The translations under genes were made by a program, and so were the position numbers. Under the pieces are notes generated by a model that was given only the letters and a program-made list of their open reading frames with translations, was not told the DNA's origin and did no database searches. A stretch of DNA of 64,000 nucleotides from JAPLUA01 sp964625855. Lineage in GTDB: Bacteria > Verrucomicrobiota > Verrucomicrobiia > Limisphaerales > UBA8199. The stretch is from positions 124,001 to 188,000 of the forward strand of contig CAZVFC010000006.1 of NCBI GenBank assembly GCA_964625855.1, in the 5' to 3' direction. Below are positions 44,966-53,800 of the stretch, piece by piece (position 1 is the first letter of the stretch; every line of letters starts with the position of its first letter).

Positions 44966-46663
44966 ATGATGACGCCACCAACAACTGTCCCAAAGCCCTC
45001 GACCATCGAACTGATCAAGGAGCGTGATCCGACGCTTGGCGGCGCGATTGCGCCGACCCTGGCGGACTCACAGGCGGACCACTTCTCGGATGACGACTTG
45101 CAATTCCTGAAGTTCCACGGCGTTTACCAGCAAGACGACCGTGATCTGCGCAAGGCCGCCAGGAAATACATACTCATGGTGCGCTGCCGGATTCCGGGCG
45201 GCGTGCTGACGCCGGCCCAATACCTGGCCTGCGATGACCTGGCGACGCGCTACGCGAATAACACCCTGCGCGTGACTTCCCGGCAGGGACTCCAGTTCCA
45301 CGGCGTGGTCAAAGGGGGCTTGCGCGCGCTGATCAAGCAGATTAACGAAGCGCTGCTGACCACGCTCGCGGCGTGCGGGGACGTCAACCGCAACGTCATG
45401 GCGCCGCCCACGCCCGCCATGAACGGACTGGGCACCCAGGTGCAGGACCATGCGTGCCAGGTGGCGGCGGCGGTTTCGCCGCGCACGCGCGCCTACCACT
45501 CGATCTGGATTGACGGCGTGGCTTTGGATCTCGCCGAGCCGGCGAATCACGAGTTCGTTGACCCGCTCTACGGCCAGTCTTATCTGCCTCGCAAGTTCAA
45601 GATCGCCTTCGCCCTACCGCCACTGAACGACGTTGACCTCTTCACCAACTGCTGCGGTTTCATCGCCATCAGCGACCGCGACGGCGGGCTCCTCGGCTAC
45701 AACCTTGCGGTCGGTGGCGGCATGGGCCGCAGCCACGGCAACACGGAAACCTTCCCGCGGCTGGCCGATGTCATCGGGTTCCTGCCCTCGGAGAAGGTAG
45801 TGGACGTTGCCCGCGGAGTGTTGACGATACATCGCGATTTTGGCGACCGCGGCAACCGCAAGCACGCCCGCCTGAAATACGTGCTCGAGGACCGGGGCGC
45901 CGAGTGGTTTAGGGCGGAGCTGGAGCGCCGCTTGGACTTCGAATTAGAGGAGCCCAGACCGTTCCGGTTCGAGAGACAAGGTGACGCTTTCGGCTGGAAT
46001 CGGCAGGTGGACGGGCGTCTGTTTCTGGGCCTGTTTGTGGAAACGGGCCGGATCAAGGACACGGACCGGCGGCGGCTGAAGACCGCATTGCGCGAGGTGG
46101 TCGAAAAGTACCAGCCGGGAATCCGCCTCACGCCGGCCAACAACCTCATCTTGGCAGACATCGCCCCGGCGCAGCGGGACGAAATCACCCGCCTCTTTGC
46201 TTCCCATGGCGTGGAAACTGAGCCGGAACGCCAGGCGGGAATCCTCCGGCGCGCCTCGATGGCGTGCGTGGCGCTGCCGACCTGCGGCCTCGCTTTGGCT
46301 GAGGCGGAGCGCTTTCTGCCGGACCTGATCACGCGCCTGGAGGGGCTGCTGGCGGAACTGGGCCTGGCGGAGCAAGAGATCACCATTCGCATGACAGGCT
46401 GCCCGAATGGGTGCGCGCGGCCTTACATGGCGGAGATCGGTTTCGTCGGCAAGGCGCCGGGCCGGTATCAAATCTGGCTGGGCGGCAACGAGAGCTGCAC
46501 GCGGCTGAACCAGCTTTACCGTGATATGGTGAAAGAACCGGACCTCACGGCGGAGCTGCGCCCACTGCTTGCGCGTTATGCCCGCGAGCGGCTCCCGGCC
46601 GAGCGGTTCGGCGACTGGGTCGCCCGTGTTCTATGGACAGAACAACCATCGGCCACCAATTAG
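44966..46663 (+). CDS. cysI: Assimilatory sulfite reductase, haemoprotein subunit
   Basis: This 565-residue protein has the duplicated sulfite/nitrite reductase fold. The N-terminal half contains LRVTSRQGLQFHGVVKG and GDVNRNVMAPPTP. The 4Fe-4S/sirohaem cysteines appear as ACVALPTC (C-X5-C) and TGCPNGCARP (C-X3-C). It reduces sulfite to sulfide with six electrons. No flavoprotein (cysJ) is encoded nearby, so electrons may come from ferredoxin or a remote gene. It is followed by cysH after 7 bp, and cobA in the same cluster supplies the sirohaem pathway. Confidence 0.93.
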   Translation: MMTPPTTVPKPSTIELIKERDPTLGGAIAPTLADSQADHFSDDDLQFLKFHGVYQQDDRDLRKAARKYILMVRCRIPGGVLTPAQYLACDDLATRYANNTLRVTSRQGLQFHGVVKGGLRALIKQINEALLTTLAACGDVNRNVMAPPTPAMNGLGTQVQDHACQVAAAVSPRTRAYHSIWIDGVALDLAEPANHEFVDPLYGQSYLPRKFKIAFALPPLNDVDLFTNCCGFIAISDRDGGLLGYNLAVGGGMGRSHGNTETFPRLADVIGFLPSEKVVDVARGVLTIHRDFGDRGNRKHARLKYVLEDRGAEWFRAELERRLDFELEEPRPFRFERQGDAFGWNRQVDGRLFLGLFVETGRIKDTDRRRLKTALREVVEKYQPGIRLTPANNLILADIAPAQRDEITRLFASHGVETEPERQAGILRRASMACVALPTCGLALAEAERFLPDLITRLEGLLAELGLAEQEITIRMTGCPNGCARPYMAEIGFVGKAPGRYQIWLGGNESCTRLNQLYRDMVKEPDLTAELRPLLARYARERLPAERFGDWVARVLWTEQPSATN

Positions 46664-46670
46664 CCACCCC

Positions 46671-47327
46671 ATGACACCCGATCAGATCGCCTGGTGGAAC
46701 GCCGAGCTGCGGCACCGGTCGCCGCGCGAAATCACGCAATGGGCCATCGCGCAGGCGGACGGGCGCGCCGTGGTTTCCACCAACTTCCGGCCCTACGAAG
46801 CCGTTATTCTCCACCTGTGTGTCCAGGTGCATCCGAACATTCCCGTGCTGTGGGTGGACCACGGCTACAACCGCCCGGCCACCTACGTTCATGCCGAGGA
46901 GCTTCGCGTGCGGCTGGACCTGAACTTTAAATCCTTCCTTCCCCGCATGAGCGCCGCGCACCGCGACGCGATCTACGGCCCGATCCCGGCGGCCGATGAC
47001 GAAGCGGGCTTGCAGCGGTTCAGCGCGCTGATGAAGCTGGAGCCGTTTCAGCGAGGCATGAAGGAGTTGGCCCCGCGGGTGTGGATCACCGCATTGCGCA
47101 AGGTCCAGAACGCGCACCGTGCCGGGCTGGATATTGTCTCGGCGGACCCGAACTTCGGGACGCTGAAAGTCAGCCCGGTGTTCTACTGGAGCGATGCCGA
47201 GATGGAGGCTTACCTGGCACAGCACGATCTTCCCAACGAGTGGGATTACTTCGACCCGGCCAAGGCTGAGGAGAAACGCGAGTGCGGGCTGCACGCGCGC
47301 TGGGGCGGGGAGTTGGTGAAGACGTAG
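46671..47327 (+). CDS. cysH: Phosphoadenylyl-sulfate (PAPS-type) reductase
   Basis: ATG 46671 lies 7 bp after the cysI stop and gives a 218-residue protein. Motifs: AVVSTNFRPYEAVILHL (PP-loop-like), IPVLWVDHGYNRPATY, VWITALRKVQNAHRAG, and the C-terminal catalytic Cys in KRECGLH. The paired Cys motifs that hold the 4Fe-4S cluster of APS reductases are absent (the position reads ALRKVQNAH), so I assign the PAPS type. That would require an APS kinase (cysC), which is not in this cluster. It should release sulfite for cysI. cysD follows with no gap. Confidence 0.88.
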   Translation: MTPDQIAWWNAELRHRSPREITQWAIAQADGRAVVSTNFRPYEAVILHLCVQVHPNIPVLWVDHGYNRPATYVHAEELRVRLDLNFKSFLPRMSAAHRDAIYGPIPAADDEAGLQRFSALMKLEPFQRGMKELAPRVWITALRKVQNAHRAGLDIVSADPNFGTLKVSPVFYWSDAEMEAYLAQHDLPNEWDYFDPAKAEEKRECGLHARWGGELVKT

Positions 47328-48230
47328 ATGCATAGCTACCACCTGGACCACCTCCAGTATCTGGAGACCGAAGCCATCCACGTCCTGCGCGAAGTGGCGG
47401 CAAACTTCGAGCGCCCGGCGCTGCTGTTCTCCGGGGGCAAGGACTCGATCTGCCTGTTGCGTCTGGCGGAAAAGGCCTTTCGTCCCTCCGATCTCCCAAT
47501 GCCGTTGCTCAACATTGACACGGGACACCACTTCCCGGAGTTGAACGAGTTCCGCGACCGGTGCGCCCGACAGCTCCGCGCCCGGCTGGTCGTGCGGACG
47601 GTCGAGGAGGCGATTGCGAAGGGCGTGGCGCAGCCGGCGCCGGGCGAAATCAGCCGCAACCGCCTGCAGATTCCCACGCTGCTGGCGGCCATCGAGGAGT
47701 TCCGGTTCGACTGCTGCATCGGCGGCGCGCGGCGCGACGAGGAGAAGGCGCGCGCCAAGGAGCGCTTCTTCAGCTTCCGGGACCGCTTTGGGCAGTGGGA
47801 CCCCAAGAACCAGCGCCCGGAAATCTGGAATCTCTACAACGCCCGGCTGAACCCGGGCGAGAACATGCGCGTCTTCCCACTCAGCAACTGGACGGAGATG
47901 GATGTGTGGCAGTACATCAGCAAAGAGCGGCTCGAAGTGCCGGGCATCTACTTCAGTCACCGCCGAACCTGCGTGCGCCGACAATCCCAATGGCTGCCGG
48001 TCAACGGCCTGGTGGCACCCAAACCCGGCGAGGAGGTCAAGGAACTCGTCGTGCGCGTCCGCACCATCGGGGACATCATCAGCACCGGCCTAATCGAATC
48101 CCCGGCCCAGACCGTCGAGGACATCATCGCCGAGATCGCCGCAGCCCGCGTCACCGAGCGCGGCTCCCGCGCCGATGACAGGGCCTCGGAAGCCGCCATG
48201 GAAGACCGCAAGCGAGCCGGTTACTTCTAA
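47328..48230 (+). CDS. cysD: Sulfate adenylyltransferase subunit 2
   Basis: The ATG follows the cysH stop directly. The 300-residue protein shows the PP-loop ATPase motif LLFSGGKDSICLLRLAEKAF, LLNIDTGHHFPELNEFRD, CCIGGARRDEEKARAKERFF and the C-terminal SHRRTCVRRQSQWLPVNG, all typical of CysD. With CysN it forms APS from ATP and sulfate. The end EDRKRAGYF matches the family. Confidence 0.95.
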   Translation: MHSYHLDHLQYLETEAIHVLREVAANFERPALLFSGGKDSICLLRLAEKAFRPSDLPMPLLNIDTGHHFPELNEFRDRCARQLRARLVVRTVEEAIAKGVAQPAPGEISRNRLQIPTLLAAIEEFRFDCCIGGARRDEEKARAKERFFSFRDRFGQWDPKNQRPEIWNLYNARLNPGENMRVFPLSNWTEMDVWQYISKERLEVPGIYFSHRRTCVRRQSQWLPVNGLVAPKPGEEVKELVVRVRTIGDIISTGLIESPAQTVEDIIAEIAAARVTERGSRADDRASEAAMEDRKRAGYF

Positions 48231-48242
48231 CGAGCCGCCCCA

Positions 48243-48296
48243 TGCAACTCCTGTAACCCCTGCAACTCATTCAACTCCTTTCTCCCTTTAACTCGC
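48243..48296. repeat. Imperfect 9-bp tandem repeats between cysD and cysN
   Basis: Six units of the form T-KYAACTCC stand in a row from 48243 (TGCAACTCC, TGTAACCCC, TGCAACTCA, TTCAACTCC, then two more diverged units). They fill nearly all of the 71-bp gap before the cysN start, where the ribosome-binding site should be. Confidence 0.6.
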
Positions 48297-48301
48297 ACCC
48301 C

Positions 48302-49621
48302 ATGCCCGTTCCCCCTCATCACCCCGTTGACATCCTCCGCCTGAACACCTGCGGCTCGGTGGACGACGGCAAGTCCACGCTCATCGGCCGGCTGCTCTAT
48401 GACTCGCGGTCGTTGATGGAAGATCAGCTTGAGGCGCTCCAGCGCTCGGCGGACATCACCGGCGGCGGGCAGATCAACCTCGCCAACCTCACCGACGGCC
48501 TGCGCGCCGAGCGGGAGCAGGGGATCACCATTGACGTGGCCTATCGCTATTTCGCGACGCCGCGCCGCAAGTTCATCATCGCCGATACCCCGGGTCATGT
48601 GCAGTACACCCGCAACATGGTTACCGGCGCTTCGACCGCCAACCTCTCGATCGTCCTGGTGGACGCGCGGCAGGGCGTCACCGAACAAAGCCGCCGCCAT
48701 ACTTGCATCGCCGCGCTGCTTCGCATCCCGCATCTGGTCATCGCTGTCAACAAGATGGACCTGGTGGACTGGAGCGAGGAGCGTTTCATCGAGATCCGCG
48801 ACCAGTTCGAGGAGTTCCTGCCGCGCCTGGACGTCAAGGACGTGCAGTTCATTCCGCTCAGCGCACTGAACGGCGACAACGTCGTCGAGCCTTCCCGTCA
48901 CTCCCCGTGGTATCCCGGCCCGACGCTCCTGGGCCACCTGGAGAGCGTGCATATTGGCAGCGATTGGAACCTCAACGGCTTTCGCCTGCCAGTTCAATGG
49001 GTGAACCGCCCGCACCACCCGACCGATCCGGAGTTGCACGACTTCCGCGGCTTCAGCGGCCAAATTGCCGGGGGCATCGTGCGCGTGGGCCAGAAGGTCA
49101 TGGTGCTGCCCAGCGGCCTGGTCAGCCAAGTGAAACAAATCTGGACCTTTGACGGTGCGCTGCCGGAGGCCTTCTGCCCGCAATCCATCACGCTCGTCCT
49201 CGAAGACGAGATAGATGTGAGCCGCGGCGACATAATCATCGGCCCGGACAATCTCCCCGGCGCTGGCGGCGAGCTGCGGGCCAAAGTCTGTTGGATGCAC
49301 CCCCGCTCGTTGCAGCGTGGTCGGAAATACTTGCTCAAGCACACCACCCAAACCGTGCAGGCGGTGGTCATGGCCGTCGAGGACCGCATTGACATGGCTA
49401 CGCTCGAACCGGAGCCAGAGGCGACCGAATTGGCTCTGAATGACATCGGCCAGGTGCGCCTGAACACTTCCGGGCGGCTGGTCTTCGATGGCTATGCCAC
49501 GAACCGGCTGACGGGGTCCTTCGTTCTGATCGAGCCCGGCACGAATGCGACGGCAGGGGCGGGCATGCTTCTCCCGCCGGCGGAGGTCGTAAAGCCGGAG
49601 TATAATGACTTTGCGATCTGA
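48302..49621 (+). CDS. cysN: Sulfate adenylyltransferase subunit 1 (GTPase)
   Basis: An elongation-factor-like GTPase of 439 residues: G1 TCGSVDDGKSTLIGRLLYDS, the effector region AEREQGITIDVAYRYF, G3 DTPGHVQYTRNMVTGAS, and G4 NKMDLVDW, followed by two beta-barrel domains (VSRGDIIIGPDNLPGAGGEL). It couples GTP hydrolysis to APS synthesis by CysD. The protein ends after the barrels, so there is no fused APS kinase (cysC) domain. This matters because the cluster's cysH looks PAPS-specific. Confidence 0.95.
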   Translation: MPVPPHHPVDILRLNTCGSVDDGKSTLIGRLLYDSRSLMEDQLEALQRSADITGGGQINLANLTDGLRAEREQGITIDVAYRYFATPRRKFIIADTPGHVQYTRNMVTGASTANLSIVLVDARQGVTEQSRRHTCIAALLRIPHLVIAVNKMDLVDWSEERFIEIRDQFEEFLPRLDVKDVQFIPLSALNGDNVVEPSRHSPWYPGPTLLGHLESVHIGSDWNLNGFRLPVQWVNRPHHPTDPELHDFRGFSGQIAGGIVRVGQKVMVLPSGLVSQVKQIWTFDGALPEAFCPQSITLVLEDEIDVSRGDIIIGPDNLPGAGGELRAKVCWMHPRSLQRGRKYLLKHTTQTVQAVVMAVEDRIDMATLEPEPEATELALNDIGQVRLNTSGRLVFDGYATNRLTGSFVLIEPGTNATAGAGMLLPPAEVVKPEYNDFAI

Positions 49622-49639
49622 CGCGCCCTCACGACGGCA

Positions 49640-49694
49640 ATTAGGGGTTAATCATGGGTAGATCAAGGGTGCATCATGGGTTGATCATCGAGGA
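49640..49694. repeat. Intergenic 11-bp tandem repeats after cysN
   Basis: Five units with an 11-bp step: ATTAGGGGTTA, ATCATGGGTAG, ATCAAGGGTGC, ATCATGGGTTG, ATCATCGAGGA. The consensus is ATCATGGGTNG. They lie in the 167-bp gap between cysN and cobA. Confidence 0.7.
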
Positions 49695-49788
49695 AGCACG
49701 CGCCAATCACCAACACAGCCCCGGGATCAGTCTGGGCCTGCGGCCTGAAGAAGGTTGACGTAGTACCCCCTGGCGGGAGACTGCTCCT

Positions 49789-50541
49789 GTGTCATCAAGT
49801 GGAATCGTCTATCTGGTCGGCGCCGGTCCGGGCGATCCCGGGCTTTTCACGATGCGCGGGGTGGAACTGCTCCGCCAGTCGGAGGTGGTGATCTACGACG
49901 GCTTGGTGAATCCGGAACTGCTGCGCTTTGCTCCGCCAGCGGCGGAAGTCATCTACGGCGGCAAGCACGACCGCACCCGTAGCGTGTCGCAGGAGGAGAT
50001 CAATGCCTTGTTGCTCGCCAAAGCCCGCGAGGGCAAACGCGTGGTGCGTCTAAAGGGCGGCGACCCTTACGTGTTCGGTCGCGGGGGTGAGGAGGCGGAA
50101 GTGCTCGCCGACGCGGGCATCCCGTTCGAGGTAGTCCCCGGGGTCTCGTCGTTCCATGCCGTGCCGGCCTATGCGGGCATTCCGCTGACCCATCGCGAGC
50201 ACAACTCGATGGTCACCATCGTCACCGGCCACCTTGATCCGCAGTCGCCGGCCAACAGACTGGACTGGGCGCAACTCGCCCGAACCCCCGGCACCCTGGT
50301 GGTGCTGATGGGCTTGCGCAACATCCCGCAGATCGCCGCGACGCTGATCGCGCACGGGCGCTCCCCCGCCACGCCTGTCGCCATCGTCAGCCGAGGCACG
50401 ACCCGGCGGCAAGTGACCGTCGCCGGCACGCTGGCCACCATCGCCAGCCGCCTGGATGAGGCCCGCCTCCCGCCCCCCGCCGTCACCGTGATCGGCGAGG
50501 TCACGAAGCTGCGGGGGAAACTGGACTTGTACCGCCCGTGA
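49789..50541 (+). CDS. cobA: Uroporphyrinogen-III C-methyltransferase
   Basis: The GTG at 49789 starts a 250-residue SUMT: YLVGAGPGDPGLFTMRGVEL, VVRLKGGDPYVFGRGGEEAE (SAM site), VPGVSSFHAVPAYAGIPLTH, and PVAIVSRGTTRRQVTVAGTL. It methylates uroporphyrinogen III at two positions with SAM to give precorrin-2, the precursor of sirohaem used by CysI. The oxidase/ferrochelatase half of CysG is not fused and not seen nearby. It is the last gene of the sulfate cluster; the gap beyond it holds a long inverted repeat. Confidence 0.93.
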   Translation: MSSSGIVYLVGAGPGDPGLFTMRGVELLRQSEVVIYDGLVNPELLRFAPPAAEVIYGGKHDRTRSVSQEEINALLLAKAREGKRVVRLKGGDPYVFGRGGEEAEVLADAGIPFEVVPGVSSFHAVPAYAGIPLTHREHNSMVTIVTGHLDPQSPANRLDWAQLARTPGTLVVLMGLRNIPQIAATLIAHGRSPATPVAIVSRGTTRRQVTVAGTLATIASRLDEARLPPPAVTVIGEVTKLRGKLDLYRP

Positions 50542-50628
50542 CCCCCCATCAGTCGTAAACCTGCGGCAAAACAGCAGACTTCGGGTTCATTCCCAACCGA
50601 ACCGCCCGATTCCCCGGCCCTTCGCGCT

Positions 50629-50721
50629 GTGTACACCGGAGGTACACCGGATGCACACCGGATGTACAAGGGATTCTCCGGTGTGCATCCGGTGTGCATC
50701 CGGTGTACCTCCGGTGTACAC
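50629..50721. repeat. Perfect 36-bp inverted repeat built from 11-bp units
   Basis: The arms 50629-50664 and 50686-50721 are perfectly complementary and separated by 21 nt. Each arm consists of 10/11-bp units (right arm: GGTGTGCATCC, GGTGTGCATCC, GGTGTACCTCC, GGTGTACAC). It sits between convergent genes (cobA ending 50541, metalloprotease ending 50816) and could act as a two-way terminator, though no T-run follows. Confidence 0.8.
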
Positions 50722-50815
50722 GCTCTGGAAGCCTCTCCGGCGCGGCGCGGGTTTACCTCTGGTCTGCGGGCAGCCGCGACCCGACGCATTGGCCGGCTGG
50801 TCTCCTTTGCTCCAG

Positions 50816-53800
50816 TCAATTGGCAACCCGGATGACACGGTAGAAACGTTGGGCGTTGGTGAGCGGGTCCCGGGCGCCGGCGGCATCGTCAGTGGCCACT
50901 ATGGGGTCTCCGAGGTTTAGCCACTCACCCCCCAGCAAGACGTTGCGGTATTGCACCTGGTAGCTCTGGCCAGTCGCAGCGTTCCAGGTAAGCGAGAGGA
51001 TGCCGTTGGTCTGCACCAGCGCCGACAAATGGAGCGCCGGCGGCAGGGGCGCGCAAGCACTGCAGGTGGACAGGTCGCTGGCGACGAAGAGAGCCGGAAT
51101 GCCCTGGCCGGCGGAGAGCCCCGCCAGGCCGTATTGCGCGTCCACTTGCAGATAGGTCACGCGGATCCGGCCGTCACCGAACAACTCCATTTGAAATGAG
51201 TTCGTGTTCAACTTGCCGTATTCCGGCACGTCCTGAAAGGTCACCGCCACCCGGTCGTTGAGTTGCCTCCACGAAACCGCGCCGGCTGATCCCGGGTCCA
51301 GGTCACGGAACCACCCCGAAATCCGCGGGCGGTTGAAGTGGTTGGCAAAGGAGGGAGTATAAGAACTGTCACCCGAACTCGTGGTCAGGTAGCCATTGCT
51401 GCCAATGAAGAACACATTGGTCCGCTGGTCGTAAATCGCCACGGCATTCGTGCCGGTCAAAGTGACCGGAGCATAGAAATCGTCGCCCAAAGGAACGGTC
51501 GTGCCCCCAGCCGGATCGGTCGGGAACGAGCTAGCCGCCTGCCGGCAAACCGAGTAGAAGTTTGGCCCCCCGTCCGGAGTAAACGTGAACGACTGATACG
51601 CCAGGTCGTTGAGGTGCAGCGATTGGTCGAACCACTCGGTGAACCAGTTCGCCGGGGTCGTCACCACGGTCAACACCGCGCTCGAGCTGAGCGCGGTCCC
51701 GAACTCGTTGCTGACCCGGCAACTGAATGTGCTGCCGGAATCGGCCAACTGCACGTCATGGGTGGCATAGCTCGAAGCCGTGCCGCCCTCGATCGGGCTG
51801 CCGTCCCGAATCCAGGAGTAAGAGAGAGGAGCTTTGCCGATCGCCGTGACGCTGAACGTGACGGAGTTGCTCGCGAGCACCGTCTGGCTGGTCGGCTGGA
51901 CCGTGATCCGAGGCGGCACCTCGTCATCCAGCACTACCACTGAACTGGACACGTTGGTGAAGCCCTCCGCGCCGGCAGTGATGAAGACCGTCTGGTCGCC
52001 GTCGTGGACCGGGTTGTCCCTCAGCGTGAGGTTGAACGAGCCGGCGAGTTGTCCGGCCGCAATCGTCGCCGTTGGTGGAACGAACAGGCGGCTGGGCACG
52101 CTGGACGTCAGGCTAACCACGAGGTTCGTGGGCAAGGCAGCAGTCAGCCGCAGCGTGCCGCCGGCGGTCAATAGCCCCGCGACTTCGGCGGCCGTACCGG
52201 GCAGCAAGATATTCAGGGGGCGGGTGGAAAGGCCTAGCAACTGGATATCGTCCAGATTCCAGCCCGAATAGGCCCAAGCGCCCGAAGAGGTCACCCGGTG
52301 GCCCCACCGCACATAGACGTTGGCACGGTCATCAGCGCAGGCGGAAACGTCGTATGACACCCGGGTCCAGGCGGCATCAGCGATTTCGGCGCTGCCGTTG
52401 CTCCAGATGGTATCCCAGGAGGTTCCGTCGGATGAGACCTCGACCGTGGCGTGGACGTAGGGGAAATAATCCGTATTGAGCCAGCGCTCGAACTGCAGCC
52501 TGGTGCCGGTATAGTGCCGCAGGTCGAACGGGCCGGCGGTCAGGTAATGCGGCTCGCCGGTGGGGGTCGAGTAGTCACCGTTGAGATTGATGCCGAAGAC
52601 GTTAGAACCGGTTGCCGCACCGGCTGGGTCCGGGCCGCCGTGGGCTGCGCCCCCCGAACCCGCAGGGGCGCCGAACGCCCATTCGCCTTGCCGCGACCAC
52701 CCCGGATCGGAGTCCAGCGCGAACGTCCAGACCGGCGGGGGCGTCACGCTCAGCGTGACCTCGCGCGTGACGCTCCGGCCGTTGTTCAGATTCGAGAACA
52801 CAATCGTATCGGCATAAGTGCCGGGGGGCAGGGAACCGGCGGCCGCGGCGATGCATGCATCCACGGAAATAGCGCTGCCGGCGGGCAGGCTGCCGCCGCC
52901 GCTGCTCACCGTCACCCAGCTCTGCCTGTTCGTGGCCGCCCAAGCCAGCGTCTTCGAGCCAGCGTTGGTCAACGTGTAGGTCTGGCAAACCGGAGTGAAC
53001 GGGCCGCCAATGACGCCCGAGGCGCTCAAGACGAACGCGGGGCTGGCCCGCAAATCGTCCGGCAGATCGAAGGCTTCCCGGATGCCTGCGGTCGTCGTGC
53101 TCGCGGGCGATGTCGCGCTGAAGCCCAGGCCGCGTTTGGCGAACGCCGCCCACAGTTCATTCTGATTGGCGCCGCCAGTGTTCACCAGGTCCGCCTGCAG
53201 GATCGCGTCGCGGGCTTGCAGGAAGTTCGGGTGCGGCGGCGTGAGCCGCATGCCGTCGGTCACCAATTGGAGGAGGAGCTGGTTGCCCGTTTCCCAGCCT
53301 TGCTGGTTGATCAGGTTGGCCCGCGCCTCCCATAAGGCCACACACCAGACCTCGCCTGCGTTATGCGCTTCGTCTGCTCGGGGGGAACTGCACGGCCCGA
53401 ACAGGCCGGTGTGGAACGGCGCGCCCGAGGAACAATAATCGGCCTGCGCCGGGTCCAGGTCCTTGAAGGTCAAGGGATTCTTGTCCAGGTCGGTCGTGTA
53501 AGGGTAGCGCCGAATGCCAAAATAATAATTCTCCGTATCCGCGGCCCCGCCGAACAGATAGCTGATATAGGCGCCGGCGGCATAGCACCCGTCCACATCG
53601 TCGCCGGCCTCGCTCAGGAGAGCCAAGGCGTAAAAATCCGACCAGCCTTCACCCAGGCCGTCGGACTGGGTGTCGCCGAGCGCCTGTCCCCCGCCGACCA
53701 GACGCCAGCTCAACCCGTGCGTGTATTCATGAACCACCACCTCGGCGTCAAAGTCTCCGTCCCGGCGGGGGCTGGGCCGGGTGAAGATGTACATCTGCAT

